From Paenibacillus lentus (lineage in GTDB: Bacteria > Bacillota > Bacilli > Paenibacillales > Paenibacillaceae): a stretch of DNA of 64,000 nucleotides. The stretch lies in NCBI RefSeq assembly GCF_003931855.1, contig NZ_CP034248.1, positions 3,472,001-3,536,000 of the forward strand, in the 5' to 3' direction. Shown piece after piece: positions 1 to 9,198 of this stretch. Position 1 is the stretch's first letter. Each line of letters begins with the position of its first letter. The notes under the pieces were generated by a model. It did not search any database, was not told the origin of the DNA, and worked only from the letters and a program-made list of their open reading frames with translations. The position numbers and the translations under genes were made by a program.

Positions 1-1
1 G

Positions 2-1930
2 TCCAAACAGATTATTTCTGAAAACGATATTTACTTGTTTCATGAAGGTACACTCTATCGCAGTTATTACACGTTCGGTGCCCAACTGAAGGTTGAGGAT
101 GGCCGAGCGGGTGTCAGATTTACCGTATGGGCGCCTAATGCGTTGCGTGTTGGTGTAGCGTCTGATTGGAATCAATGGAGTGGTCAAAACGATTTATTAT
201 ATAAGATACCCGAATCGGGAATTTGGACTCGCTTTTTCCCAGGAGTTGACGAAGGAACTTTTTACAAGTACGAAATTACAGCTCCAAATGGGGACATATT
301 TCTCAAGGCCGACCCCTATGCTTTTCATGCAGAACTGCGACCTGCTACTGCTTCAGTTGTTAAGTCGCTGTCCGGTTATTCATGGAATGATGGCCACTGG
401 AGAAGAAGGAATAGAGTGCCCTTTCGGAGGCCTTTGAACATTTATGAGATCCATTTCGGCACCTGGAAGCAAAAAAAGGATGGCAGTTTTTTCACCTATC
501 GGGAAATGGCCGATGAATTGATCCCTTATGTTGTTAAAATGGGTTATACCCATATCGAGATTATGCCGCTGGCCGAGCATCCTTATGATTTATCATGGGG
601 TTATCAAGCTACCGGTTATTATGCTCCGACGAGCAGATATGGCGAGCCTGCGGATTTAATGTATTTTGTGGACTGTTGTCATCAGGCAGGTATCGGCGTT
701 TTGCTTGACTGGGTACCTGGTCATTTCACAAAGGATGCGCATGGCCTGCGTATGTTCGATGGAACGCCTTTGTTTGAATACGCTGATCCACTGCTGGCTG
801 AGAAGCCGGGCTGGGGTACGCTTAGCTTTGATTTTTCCAAGCCGGAAGTGCGTTCTTTTCTAATATCTAATGCCTTATATTGGATGGATGTTTTTCATTT
901 TGACGGGCTCCGTGTGGATGCGGTCACAAGTATGATCCGTCTGGATTTTGAGAAGAAATCTGGCGAGTATCGGCTAAATGATCAAGGCGGCATCGAAAAT
1001 TTCGATGCAATTCGATTCCTCCAACAGCTTAATCACACGGTATTCCGATACTACCCGCATGCCTTGATGATGGCTGAGGAATCGAGTGCCTGGCCTCTCG
1101 TAACGGCTCCTATAACGGACAGCGGTTTAGGATTTAATTATAAATGGAATATGGGTTGGATGAACGATACGCTGGAATACATCGAGAAACCATTCTGGGA
1201 ACGGCCGAATCATCATAATTTACTGACCTTTCCCATATGCTACGCTTATTCTGAGAATTTCATACTGCCTTTTTCACATGATGAAGTAGTGCATGGCAAG
1301 AAATCATTGCTTGACAAAAATCCTGGAGAATATGAGGAGAAATTCGCGGGTCTGCGACTGTTGCTTGGTTATCAACTTACTTCTCCGGGAAAGAAGCTGC
1401 AATTTATGGGCGGAGAATTTGGACAATTCATTGAATGGAAGGATCAAGATCAGTTGGATTGGTTTCTCCTGAAATATGATTCCCATAGGCAAATGCTCGG
1501 GTATACAGCGGCGCTGAATAAGTTGTATTTACAAGAGCGAGCGCTGTGGGAGTTGGATCATAGTTATGAAGGATATCAGTGGATTAACCCACATGATGCA
1601 GAGCAAAGCGTGATTTGCTATTTGCGAAAAGGCAAGAAAGCCGGAGATACGCTTCTAGTTATCATTAATTTTCAGGCTGTCTGGCGATCGGAGTATCGCG
1701 TAGGCGTTCCAAAGCCTGGGGAATACCAGCTTATATTCAACAGTGACGACGCGGCTTTTGGCGGAAATGGAGTGATCCAGGAACAAACTTTAGCTTCCGT
1801 AAAGATACCTTGGCATGAGCAGTCACACAGTCTTGTCATGGACATGGCTCCGCTCAGTATGACGATTTGGAAGAAGACGGTGAAGCGACAAGCTGCTTCG
1901 ACGAAGATGAAAAGGAGGACGAGAGAATGA
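2..1930 (+). CDS. glgB: 1,4-alpha-glucan branching enzyme GlgB (5' end outside window)
   Basis: Transfers alpha-1,4 glucan segments to make alpha-1,6 branches in glycogen. The frame is open from base 2 without a stop, and the residues before the in-window TTG at 35 (IYLFHEGT) are typical GlgB sequence, so the gene starts upstream and that TTG is internal. Visible are an N-terminal CBM48-type domain (FTVWAPNA), a GH13 barrel with DWVPGHF, nucleophile motif GLRVDAV, acid motif MAEESS and SHDEVVHGK, then a C-terminal beta domain. The visible 642 residues are close to the family's usual total. Its stop overlaps the glgA start (ATGA), so the two genes are probably translationally coupled. Confidence 0.97.
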   Translation, partial: SKQIISENDIYLFHEGTLYRSYYTFGAQLKVEDGRAGVRFTVWAPNALRVGVASDWNQWSGQNDLLYKIPESGIWTRFFPGVDEGTFYKYEITAPNGDIFLKADPYAFHAELRPATASVVKSLSGYSWNDGHWRRRNRVPFRRPLNIYEIHFGTWKQKKDGSFFTYREMADELIPYVVKMGYTHIEIMPLAEHPYDLSWGYQATGYYAPTSRYGEPADLMYFVDCCHQAGIGVLLDWVPGHFTKDAHGLRMFDGTPLFEYADPLLAEKPGWGTLSFDFSKPEVRSFLISNALYWMDVFHFDGLRVDAVTSMIRLDFEKKSGEYRLNDQGGIENFDAIRFLQQLNHTVFRYYPHALMMAEESSAWPLVTAPITDSGLGFNYKWNMGWMNDTLEYIEKPFWERPNHHNLLTFPICYAYSENFILPFSHDEVVHGKKSLLDKNPGEYEEKFAGLRLLLGYQLTSPGKKLQFMGGEFGQFIEWKDQDQLDWFLLKYDSHRQMLGYTAALNKLYLQERALWELDHSYEGYQWINPHDAEQSVICYLRKGKKAGDTLLVIINFQAVWRSEYRVGVPKPGEYQLIFNSDDAAFGGNGVIQEQTLASVKIPWHEQSHSLVMDMAPLSMTIWKKTVKRQAASTKMKRRTRE

Positions 1931-3369
1931 AAGTGCTGTTTGCTGCGGCGGAAGTAGCACCGTTCATCAAAACAGGCGGTCTGGCCGATGTCATAGGAGC
2001 ACTGCCTAAAGCATTGCGTCAGGCGGGGCACGATGTTCGGGTCGTGTTGCCGAAGTACCGGGATATGTCCGCTGCATACAGTGACCTCCTTAAGCACTGG
2101 GGGGCGGTTGAAGTTCCCGTCGGCTGGCGTCGACAATATGGTGGCATTGAACACTTACTGTGGGAGGAGATCCCGGTTTATTTTATCGATAATGAATATT
2201 ACTTTGGTAGAGACGGGGTATATGGCCATTGGGACGACGGGGAAAGATTTGCGTTCCTAAACCGGGCCGTGTTGGAAATATTGCCAGCCATTGAATTCGC
2301 GCCGGACATTCTGCATTGTCATGATTGGCATACCGCCATGATTCCGCTGCTGCTGAAGGAGCATTTCAGCCATGATCCTTACTACGCTGGCATTCGTACC
2401 GTATTCACCATACACAATTTGTTGTATCAAGGATTGTTTCCCTCTGAAGTGCTTGGTGACCTGTTGAGTTTGCCGCACACTTATTATACGCCGGATGCTG
2501 TTGAATATAACGGTGCTGTAAGTTTTATGAAAGCAGGCTTGGTGTTTTCAAACCATGTTACAACAGTAAGCCCGACCTATGCGGAAGAGATCAAGACCCC
2601 GTATTATGGATATGGAATGGATGGTCTGCTTCGGTCTCTTGGTGATCGGTTATCCGGTATTGTTAACGGTGTGGACACGGATTTGTATAACCCTGCGACC
2701 GACAAAGCGCTTGTGGTTACTTATAAATCAAGCAGATTAAAAAAACAGGAGAACAAGATTGCCTTGCAAGAGGAACTAGGCTTGCCGATTTCATCAAGCA
2801 TCCCTCTCGTGGCTATGGTGACGCGCTTAGTTGAACCGAAAGGGCTTGACCTAGTTATACGCATTCTTGATGAGTGGCTGCAGAGTGACGAGGTTCAATT
2901 CGTTATCCTCGGCACAGGCGACCGCGCATACGAAGACTGGTTTAGAGAAGCGGTGTATCGTCATCCCGAGAAGCTGTCCGCACAAATCAAGTTCAGTGAT
3001 GCGCTGTCAAGACGAATCTATGCAGGCAGTGACTTGTTTCTGATGCCGTCTAAATTCGAGCCTTGCGGGATTAGCCAGCTTTTGGCGCTACGGTATGGCA
3101 GTATTCCTGTCGTCAGGGAAACAGGAGGTTTGAACGATACCGTGAAATCTTACAATGAGAAGACAGGCGAGGGGAATGGCTTCACATTTACCAACTTCAA
3201 TGCGCATGATTTATTACATACGCTGCGTCGAGGGATAAAGTATTATCATCAGCCAGAGCATTGGAAACAACTGATGCGTAATGCTTTTGCCGGAGATTAT
3301 AGCTGGGGGGCTTCCGCTAAACGGTATATTGATATTTACGAGCGGTTAGACGCACAAACTTCATCATGA
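1927..3369 (+). CDS. glgA: Glycogen synthase GlgA (ADP-glucose, GT5)
   Basis: Extends alpha-1,4 glucan chains from ADP-glucose in the cytoplasm. The ATG at 1927 is chosen although the frame is open further upstream: AAGGAGG lies about 10 bases before it and the protein then begins MKVLFAAAEVAPF, the standard GlgA N-terminus. KTGGLADV is the ADP-glucose-binding motif, and the C-terminal half has the GT-B signature KFEPCGISQLLALRYG with the conserved Glu. The 480 residues match the family. It overlaps glgB by four bases and is followed by a strong hairpin, so it is probably the last gene of a glg operon that began before the window. Confidence 0.97.
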   Translation: MKVLFAAAEVAPFIKTGGLADVIGALPKALRQAGHDVRVVLPKYRDMSAAYSDLLKHWGAVEVPVGWRRQYGGIEHLLWEEIPVYFIDNEYYFGRDGVYGHWDDGERFAFLNRAVLEILPAIEFAPDILHCHDWHTAMIPLLLKEHFSHDPYYAGIRTVFTIHNLLYQGLFPSEVLGDLLSLPHTYYTPDAVEYNGAVSFMKAGLVFSNHVTTVSPTYAEEIKTPYYGYGMDGLLRSLGDRLSGIVNGVDTDLYNPATDKALVVTYKSSRLKKQENKIALQEELGLPISSSIPLVAMVTRLVEPKGLDLVIRILDEWLQSDEVQFVILGTGDRAYEDWFREAVYRHPEKLSAQIKFSDALSRRIYAGSDLFLMPSKFEPCGISQLLALRYGSIPVVRETGGLNDTVKSYNEKTGEGNGFTFTNFNAHDLLHTLRRGIKYYHQPEHWKQLMRNAFAGDYSWGASAKRYIDIYERLDAQTSS

Positions 3370-3395
3370 TTTGAGAATAGGGGCAAATATAGTTT

Positions 3396-3442
3396 ATATA
3401 CCCCCGATTCATCCACTTCATTAGGGTGTATCGGGGGTATAT
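3396..3442. terminator. Bidirectional terminator between glgA and the amylase gene
   Basis: A perfect 13-bp inverted repeat (ATATACCCCCGAT and its complement) with a 21-base loop lies between two convergent genes. The A/T-rich outer stem can serve as terminator in both directions. Confidence 0.75.
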
Positions 3443-3462
3443 ATTGTTGATCTGCTTATGAG

Positions 3463-5208
3463 CTATTTTATCTTGCGAAATAATATGCGATAACCGTAAG
3501 AGTCTAAGCTAATATTCATGGTTCCTTTATCTGGCATGACACGCTCACCTGTCAGAGCGTCACACCAATCATTCGTATTCATAGGATGTGATAGCGTGCG
3601 CTTCTTCTCCGTATTGTTCATCCAAATGGTAAAATGGCCCTTTTCGTCTATTCGCTCGTATATGATGCACGGATCATGGCTGTCTGCATGCAAAAAGCGG
3701 AACCGTCCTTCACGTAAAGCGTTGTGTTTCTTACGCAGAGCAATCATCAATTTATAAAAATCATACAGCTCACGATCTTGTTTATCCGGATCCCAGATCA
3801 TGCATTTCCGGCAATCCGGGTCTCCGTTTCCGGATAAACCGACTTCATCTCCATAGAAAATACAAGGTGTGCCGATATACGTAAATAGAAATACCACACA
3901 AAGCTTCAATTTGCGCTTATCGTTGCCAACGCTGGTGAGCAGCCTTGGCGTATCATGACTGCACAGCATGTTGAAGATAACTTCGTTGGTTTGCTGGGGA
4001 TATCGCATAATCAGAGCGCCCATATCATTAGAGAAGCTATAGCCGTCTATACCGCCATTGAAGAAAGTAAGCACCTTATCCGCAAAGGGATAATTCATCA
4101 CGGAATCGAACTGATCGCCAAGCAGCCAATTCAAGGAATCGCTCCATACCTCGCCGATAATATAGGCTTCTGGGTTCGCTTTTTTTACAATTTGTCGGAA
4201 ATCGCGCCAGAAGTGATGATCCACTTCATTGGCAACATCCAGGCGCCATCCGTCAAGATTAATTTCTTTGATCCAGTATTCGGCGACACCTAGTAGATAC
4301 GCCTTCACATCGGGATTTGCGGTGTTGAATTTGGGCATATTGCCAAAAAAACCAAAAGTGTCGTATGTGGGTACGCCGTTTTTGATTGATGCTGGAAATT
4401 CGTTGATATGAAACCAATCGATATATTTCGAATTTTGACCATACTTTAGTACATCCTGAAATGGAGGAAACAGCTCGCTACAATGATTAAACACAGCATC
4501 GAGGACAACACGTATTCCTCTTTCGTGACAGGCGTTAACAAGCTGCTTTAAGAGATCGTTATCCCCAAACTGAGGGTCGACGTTCTTATAATCGACCGTA
4601 TCGTATTTATGATTGGAAGGGGAGGTGAAGAGCGGTGTGAAATAGATCGCGTTAATTCCAAGGTCAGATAAATCGTCGAGATGATCGAGGATTCCCTGAA
4701 GATCGCCCCCGAAATAATTATCGGATTTTGGAATGCCGCCCCAGGGCTCGGTATGCTCGGGATCATTGGAGGGATCGCCGTTGGCGAAACGCTCGGGCAT
4801 GATTTGATAAAACACAGCCTGTTTAGCCCATTCAGGCACTTTGAACACATCGATTTCATGAATGTAGGGGAACTCGTATAATTCTCCTGGCGGCGTGGGA
4901 GGATCATATCCGATTCCACTGTCCTGCATATACACGGTTTCACTACCAGCCATCAATTTAAAGGCATAGGAGAGCCGCTTGTACTTAGGTTTTACGGCAA
5001 GCTCCCAGTAATCGAACATTGCGTCATGGGCTGCTTTTTCCATTGCAAGTTCTTGATAAGTCGCTTGCCAGTCATACTTATCCCCGGTCATGGCAAATAC
5101 TTGCTCTACGTCATCCCGTTTGGTGCGCACACGCAGATGAATGGTCGATGGATTATAAGCATATGCCCACTTATCTCGAGGCACGTGGTATAAAGCTTCA
5201 AGTAGCAT
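3463..5208 (-). CDS. Neopullulanase/maltogenic amylase-like GH13 enzyme
   Basis: Cytoplasmic hydrolase of maltodextrins, cyclodextrins or pullulan. It has no signal peptide. The N-terminal 125 residues fit the CBM34 domain of the GH13_20 subfamily. The barrel has YFTPLF, DAVFNH, nucleophile motif GWRLDVANEV, acid IIGEVW and CSHDTPR. The length of 581 residues is typical of neopullulanase and cyclomaltodextrinase. The ATG follows AAAGGAGG at good spacing. It converges on glgA, so glycogen synthesis and glucan breakdown sit side by side. Exact substrate preference cannot be read from the sequence. Confidence 0.92.
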   Translation of the reverse strand: MLLEALYHVPRDKWAYAYNPSTIHLRVRTKRDDVEQVFAMTGDKYDWQATYQELAMEKAAHDAMFDYWELAVKPKYKRLSYAFKLMAGSETVYMQDSGIGYDPPTPPGELYEFPYIHEIDVFKVPEWAKQAVFYQIMPERFANGDPSNDPEHTEPWGGIPKSDNYFGGDLQGILDHLDDLSDLGINAIYFTPLFTSPSNHKYDTVDYKNVDPQFGDNDLLKQLVNACHERGIRVVLDAVFNHCSELFPPFQDVLKYGQNSKYIDWFHINEFPASIKNGVPTYDTFGFFGNMPKFNTANPDVKAYLLGVAEYWIKEINLDGWRLDVANEVDHHFWRDFRQIVKKANPEAYIIGEVWSDSLNWLLGDQFDSVMNYPFADKVLTFFNGGIDGYSFSNDMGALIMRYPQQTNEVIFNMLCSHDTPRLLTSVGNDKRKLKLCVVFLFTYIGTPCIFYGDEVGLSGNGDPDCRKCMIWDPDKQDRELYDFYKLMIALRKKHNALREGRFRFLHADSHDPCIIYERIDEKGHFTIWMNNTEKKRTLSHPMNTNDWCDALTGERVMPDKGTMNISLDSYGYRILFRKIK

Positions 5209-5497
5209 GTGCCCGCCTCCTTTAACATCGTACTACAGCTATTTAATAACCCATTGTTCCTTGTTATGAACCATTATTCCCTGAATAAGCTTCGGGCATG
5301 AGTTAATGCGTCAAGTTTAAGAAACCAGAATAATGATTAGCGAAGGTAAGGCTTTAATGAAATGTATCACAGCGTCAATGAATAAATGGACTGATTTATA
5401 CAATACATTAATGAATAAAGTAAAGAAGAACATAAGAGTATTCCTAGTTTGTTGCGAGGGAGAATGGATTTTTTTGTCAAGTGTTATATAGAAGTAA
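5209..5497. other. Intergenic region, 5' of amylase gene
   Basis: No supported gene. It must hold the minus-strand promoter of the amylase gene, but no convincing -35/-10 pair was identified. The last 180 bases before the ABC transporter are annotated separately. Confidence 0.5.
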
Positions 5498-5549
5498 TAG
5501 TATAATACTAAACTGTTGGTGTAGTAAAATTGACCAGGGTATAATACCC
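5498..5549. promoter_or_regulatory. Pair of 13-bp palindromes sharing core GTATAATAC
   Basis: TAGTATAATACTA (5498-5510) and GGGTATAATACCC (5537-5549) are each perfect odd palindromes around a central A, 39 bases apart start to start. Each contains a TATAAT, so they may be -10 elements, operators, or both. They precede the amino-acid ABC transporter. The regulator is unknown. Confidence 0.5.
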
Positions 5550-5586
5550 CCGTAAAGGGCTATGGGAAATATGTCGAAAATTTCTT

Positions 5587-5615
5587 TTGCATATATATGC
5601 ATTATGATCTATAAT
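5587..5615 (+). promoter_or_regulatory. Sigma-A promoter of the amino-acid ABC transporter
   Basis: TTGCAT at 5587-5592 and TATAAT at 5610-5615 are separated by exactly 17 bases. A 14-bp perfect palindrome, TGCATATATATGCA (5588-5601), covers the -35 end and could be a repressor operator. The start codon lies about 60 bases downstream. Confidence 0.65.
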
Positions 5616-5674
5616 TAGCCCAGTGAATTCGTAAGATGTTGATTTACTTTTATAACAATCGAGGAGAGAGACAG

Positions 5675-6481
5675 ATGAAAAAACGGGGTATATTATTAAT
5701 GGCAGTGCTGCTGTTAACTACTGTATTGGCAGCTTGTGGCCAGGATAAGGCAGCAAAGAATAGTTCGCAAGGTGCGGGAACGGAGGAGACCAAAAAGCTA
5801 ATTCTCGGATTGAGCGCTGATTTCCCGCCTTATGAGTTTCATATCAAAAACGAAAACGGCGAAGATGAGATCGTTGGCTTCGACGTAGAAATCGCCAAAG
5901 AGATTGCAAAGGATATGGGTGCGGAGTTGGAAATCAAGGATATGGTTTTCTCTTCCTTATTGAATGAGCTTGGAAGCGGTCGTGTGGATATCGTTATCTC
6001 TGGACTGAGCCCATCTCCTGACCGTGCTGAATCCATCGAGATGTCGCAAATTTATTATAATGCCAAGCAGGCTGTCGTTGCTCGTGAAGCCGACAAGGAT
6101 AAATACGCAACACTTGAATCGCTGGAAGGCTTAAAGATCGGCGTACAGAAGAGCTCCATTCAGGAGGATATTGCTAAAGAAATTCCCGGCGCGAAACTGA
6201 CCTCCCTGGCTAAAATTTCCGATATCATTATGCAGCTGAATTCTGGTCGCGTAGATGTTGCAATTATTGAAGGGCCTGTAGCTGAGTCGTTCGTGAAAAA
6301 CGTTGAGGGAATCGCCATTACAGACGCTGTGCCTGTAACCGAGGATGAAGGTTATGTGGTAGGAATTAAAAAAGGAAACATAGAGCTGCTTGACCAAGTA
6401 AATACCACCTTGGATCGTCTAATCCAGGATGGCAGCATTGAGAAATTCGTAAAAGAAGCTAGTGAACTGTCCATTCGATAA
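5675..6481 (+). CDS. Polar amino-acid ABC transporter substrate-binding lipoprotein
   Basis: Extracytoplasmic receptor of an amino-acid importer (SBP_bac_3 family). The ATG at 5675 is preferred over an in-frame ATG at 5636 because GAGGAGAGAG precedes it and the protein then begins with a lipoprotein signal (MKKRGILL, hydrophobic stretch, lipobox LAAC at about residues 18-21). The mature part has GLSADFPPYEF, GFDVEIAKEIAK and a later GLKIGVQKSS hinge segment typical of the family. A permease and an ATPase follow. Arginine, glutamine or another polar amino acid is possible; the ligand cannot be assigned. Confidence 0.93.
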   Translation: MKKRGILLMAVLLLTTVLAACGQDKAAKNSSQGAGTEETKKLILGLSADFPPYEFHIKNENGEDEIVGFDVEIAKEIAKDMGAELEIKDMVFSSLLNELGSGRVDIVISGLSPSPDRAESIEMSQIYYNAKQAVVAREADKDKYATLESLEGLKIGVQKSSIQEDIAKEIPGAKLTSLAKISDIIMQLNSGRVDVAIIEGPVAESFVKNVEGIAITDAVPVTEDEGYVVGIKKGNIELLDQVNTTLDRLIQDGSIEKFVKEASELSIR

Positions 6482-6519
6482 TTGAAAGGAAGCTTCTTCA
6501 CGGAAAAGACAAGATAAGC

Positions 6520-6558
6520 AGAAAATAGCGGAGAAATTTCGCTATTTTTCTGTTTTTT
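6520..6558 (+). terminator. Hairpin between binding-protein and permease genes
   Basis: AGAAAATAGCG and its complement around a nine-base loop, followed by T-rich sequence. Placed inside the transporter operon, it probably acts as a partial terminator that leaves more receptor than membrane components, a common arrangement in ABC operons. Confidence 0.65.
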
Positions 6559-6673
6559 CGTAAAACCGCCGACATCAGGCTGACTTGTCTTTTAAAATGA
6601 TAAGGAAGAGTCGGTTTCGGAGCCTCTGCTTCCTATATTCACGTTTTTCGATCATTGGAGGAATGATAGGCTT

Positions 6674-7348
6674 ATGGATTTTTTTGTTGATTTCGGAACG
6701 ATGTTTTGGGATTATCGCAGTTACTTTTTGACCGGTCTGCAATATACACTGTGGCTGGCGGCGCTCGGGGTATTCTTCGGATTTATTCTTGGTATGTTCA
6801 TCGCATTGATTCGTATGGCGCCTTGGGGGATCGTCCGCTTTATCGGACACGCCTGGGTAGAATTTCTACGAGGCACTCCAATGCTTGTTCAGCTAATGAT
6901 TATTCACTATGGCTTAGCGTACATGTTCGATATTAATTTTGATCCCATTCAATCCGGGGCAATTACGCTGTCGATCAATAGCTCCGCTTATTTAGCAGAA
7001 ATCTTCCGGGCGGGCATTCAAGGTGTGGACCGCGGGCAGAGCGAAGCCGCTCGATCTCTCGGAATGACGAAGGGGCAGACGATGCGCTTCATTGTTATTC
7101 CGCAGGCCATCAAAAATGTGCTCCCTGCGATCGGGAATGAATTCGTAGTAATCGTTAAGGAATCCTCGATTGTTTCTTTTATCGGAGTGACCGAAATTAT
7201 GTTTCAGGCAGGCGCGGTACAAGGGATTACGTATAATGGTATGCTTCCATATCTGATCGTCGCCGTAATGTATTTCATCGTTACATTTACACTTTCCCGA
7301 ATTTTGGGGCGGTTCGAAAGGAGATTGCAGGCTAGTGATAACCGTTAA
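6674..7348 (+). CDS. Amino-acid ABC transporter permease (HisM/GlnP type)
   Basis: Membrane subunit of the importer, 224 residues with several predicted helices. The coupling-helix EAA motif is seen as [22 protein letters not shown] around residues 120-140, and VEFLRGTP is the usual conserved segment before it. The start ATG at 6674 follows GGAGG at a rather long spacing of about 13 bases. It overlaps the downstream ATPase by 14 bases, which implies coupled translation. It probably forms a homodimer with two copies of the ATPase. Confidence 0.94.
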   Translation: MDFFVDFGTMFWDYRSYFLTGLQYTLWLAALGVFFGFILGMFIALIRMAPWGIVRFIGHAWVEFLRGTPMLVQLMIIHYGLAYMFDINFDPIQSGAITLSINSSAYLAEIFRAGIQGVDRGQSEAARSLGMTKGQTMRFIVIPQAIKNVLPAIGNEFVVIVKESSIVSFIGVTEIMFQAGAVQGITYNGMLPYLIVAVMYFIVTFTLSRILGRFERRLQASDNR

Positions 7349-8057
7349 GGATTTGCATAAAAAATTCGGTCAATTGCATATTTTGAAAGGCATTGATCTG
7401 GAAATTAAACGCGGCGAGGTTGTCGTCGTCATTGGACCGAGCGGGTCGGGTAAAAGTACATTTCTTCGCTGTTTGAACCGGCTTGAAGAGCCGACCAGCG
7501 GCGAAATTATTTTTGAGGGCGAGCTTATTACAGAGAAACGCCACAATATCAACAAGACCCGTGAAAAGATGGGGATGGTGTTCCAACATTTTAATTTGTT
7601 CCCTCATAAGACGGTATTGGACAACATTTTAATGGCTCCGATGAAGGTCAAGAAACAGAACAAGACTGAGGCTCAGGCCAAAGCGCTAGAGCTGCTGCGA
7701 AAGGTGGGCTTGGAAGACAAGAGTGCTGCTTATCCATCCCAACTGTCGGGCGGTCAGAAGCAGCGTATTGCGATAGCCCGTGCCTTAGCGATGGAGCCTC
7801 ATGTGATGCTGTTTGATGAACCGACGTCAGCTTTAGATCCCGAGATGGTGGGGGAGGTACTTGAAGTCATGAAGGGATTGGCCTTAGGCGGAATGACGAT
7901 GGTCATCGTCACTCACGAAATGGGTTTTGCCCGAGAGGTAGGCGATCGTATTCTGTTTATGGATCAGGGTGTCGTCATCGAGCACGGCACCCCGCAGCAG
8001 GTGTTCGGTTCGCCTCGCAACCAGCGAACGCAAGATTTCTTAAGTAAAGTGCTATAA
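7335..8057 (+). CDS. Amino-acid ABC transporter ATPase (GlnQ/ArtR type)
   Basis: Energising subunit of the importer, 240 residues starting at a GTG inside the permease gene. Walker [11 protein letters not shown]-loop region [11 protein letters not shown], signature LSGGQKQR, Walker [13 protein letters not shown] and switch His in VTHEM are all intact. The length and the FPH motif fit the polar amino-acid subfamily. It is the last gene of the operon; a hairpin follows after about 20 bases. Confidence 0.96.
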   Translation: MITVKDLHKKFGQLHILKGIDLEIKRGEVVVVIGPSGSGKSTFLRCLNRLEEPTSGEIIFEGELITEKRHNINKTREKMGMVFQHFNLFPHKTVLDNILMAPMKVKKQNKTEAQAKALELLRKVGLEDKSAAYPSQLSGGQKQRIAIARALAMEPHVMLFDEPTSALDPEMVGEVLEVMKGLALGGMTMVIVTHEMGFAREVGDRILFMDQGVVIEHGTPQQVFGSPRNQRTQDFLSKVL

Positions 8058-8076
8058 ATAATAAAGCGAGTGTACG

Positions 8077-8103
8077 AGCATGACCGAGGGTCGTGCTTTT
8101 TTT
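8077..8103 (+). terminator. Terminator of the amino-acid ABC operon
   Basis: AGCATGACC pairs with GGTCGTGCT, including one G-U pair, over a short loop and is followed by seven T residues. Confidence 0.8.
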
Positions 8104-8236
8104 GCTGTGGAGGAAATTATTTAATTTTTGTCATAGCTATTGAAATGAATAATCGTTGATAATACTGGGTTTATTTCCATTGGTAACATTTGCATCCTCT
8201 ACAGGTTACAATTTTGTGATATATTTAATTTGCCAA

Positions 8237-8388
8237 AACACTGCTAAGGCAGGTGCGGGGGACGATTTTTGACAAGCTGATGTATCCATGATGAGGAATA
8301 GCATCGTTTTGTCTAGGGGTGAAGCACAGATATTTTGTGCCGGGAGCTGTCCTTTTTTCCGAATCCGACAACTAACCTCGCAGGCGTT
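8237..8388 (+). ncRNA. c-di-AMP (ydaO/yuaA) riboswitch aptamer
   Basis: The conserved blocks of the ydaO-yuaA class appear in order: GCTAAGGC with GCGGGGGAC (8242-8263), GGGGTGAAGCAC (8316-8327), TGCCGGGAGCTGTCC (about 8338-8352) and AATCCGACAACTAACCTCG with GCAGGCGTT (8362-8388). The ends AAC-A-CTGC (8237-8244) and GCAG-GC-GTT (8380-8388) can pair as P1. The class senses cyclic di-AMP and usually turns off wall-remodelling and potassium genes; here it precedes a LysM-3D wall protein, a classic target. No terminator stem lies between the aptamer and the start codon. Confidence 0.92.
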
Positions 8389-8397
8389 AAAGGAGGA
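8389..8397 (+). promoter_or_regulatory. Ribosome-binding site abutting the riboswitch
   Basis: AAAGGAGGA begins on the base after the last P1 base of the aptamer, and the ATG is at 8403. Ribosome access could therefore depend directly on folding of the aptamer. Confidence 0.7.
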
Positions 8398-8402
8398 GCA
8401 GC

Positions 8403-9077
8403 ATGTTAAAACAGCTTAGATTTCGTAAATTGGCGATGGGATTGAAGACAGCAGTGATAGCAGTGGGATTAATGGGAGCGCTGAACGCCATGCCAGCTTA
8501 CGCGGATTCAGTACATACGGCAAAGGACGGAGATACATTTTATCTCTTGGCCAAGCAGTACGGAGTCAATTTGGACAAGCTTATGAAAGCGAATCCGAGC
8601 ATTGAGGCAAAAAATATTTATGAAGGATTGAAGATTACGATTCCGGGTCAAAGCGTGCAGGTATTTTCTGCTCCAGAGAAAAAAGTGGATGCGCTTTCTT
8701 CGCTGAAAGTATTTTCAGCGGATCGGGTTGTTCAAGCCTGGGGGAAAACGTTCAATTACAAGTCTACTATTCATGTAAAGGCTACGGCTTACTCCGCTGC
8801 GGCGAGCGAGAACGGAAAATGGGGGCCTGTTGACTATTACGGCAATCCATTGAAACTCGGTACGATTGCTGTGGACCCCAAAATTATTCCGATGGGTACA
8901 AAGGTGTTAGTCACCGGTCATAACCATCCTGATTTACCGAAAAATGCGTTTGTCGCTACGGCGATGGATCAAGGCGGCGCGATTAAAGGTAATCGCATCG
9001 ATATATTTATTCCGGCCAGTCCACAGAAAGTAAGTCAGTTCGGCTTTCAGGATGTGAAGCTATACGTTTTGGATTAA
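8403..9077 (+). CDS. Secreted LysM plus 3D-domain wall protein (YocH-like)
   Basis: Exported protein of 224 residues acting at the cell wall. A signal peptide ends near ALNAMPAYA-DS (about residue 35). One LysM peptidoglycan-binding domain follows (about 36-80; GDTFYLLAKQYG, LKITIPGQ), then a linker, then a 3D domain (about 125-222) with the hallmark aspartates in VDPKIIPMGTKV, AMDQGGAIKGNRIDIF. The 3D domain resembles the lytic transglycosylase MltA barrel and occurs in YocH and resuscitation factor-like proteins. Control by the upstream c-di-AMP riboswitch links it to turgor and wall homeostasis. Catalysis is likely but not provable here. Confidence 0.9.
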   Translation: MLKQLRFRKLAMGLKTAVIAVGLMGALNAMPAYADSVHTAKDGDTFYLLAKQYGVNLDKLMKANPSIEAKNIYEGLKITIPGQSVQVFSAPEKKVDALSSLKVFSADRVVQAWGKTFNYKSTIHVKATAYSAAASENGKWGPVDYYGNPLKLGTIAVDPKIIPMGTKVLVTGHNHPDLPKNAFVATAMDQGGAIKGNRIDIFIPASPQKVSQFGFQDVKLYVLD

Positions 9078-9113
9078 GTGAGAATAAGAAATCTTATTAA
9101 TTGAGTCATCGTG

Positions 9114-9178
9114 AAAAGGATGTTCCGCTTGCAAGGTCAGAGATTAGACCAGCCGGGATGTCCTTTTTGCGTTTTCTT
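9114..9178 (+). terminator. Terminator after the LysM-3D gene
   Basis: AAAAGGATGTTCC pairs, with G-U wobbles, with GGGATGTCCTTTTT across a long loop containing a second small stem. A T-run follows. Because the wobbles favour the plus-strand RNA, it probably serves the upstream gene mainly. Confidence 0.6.
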
Positions 9179-9198
9179 GGCACTTACCGGACTTCACT

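Noticed and set aside
1672..2154. Minus-strand open frame of 160 codons across the glgB-glgA junction
   Set aside because: It lies fully opposite two well-supported genes, has no ribosome site, and its protein sequence has no recognisable pattern.
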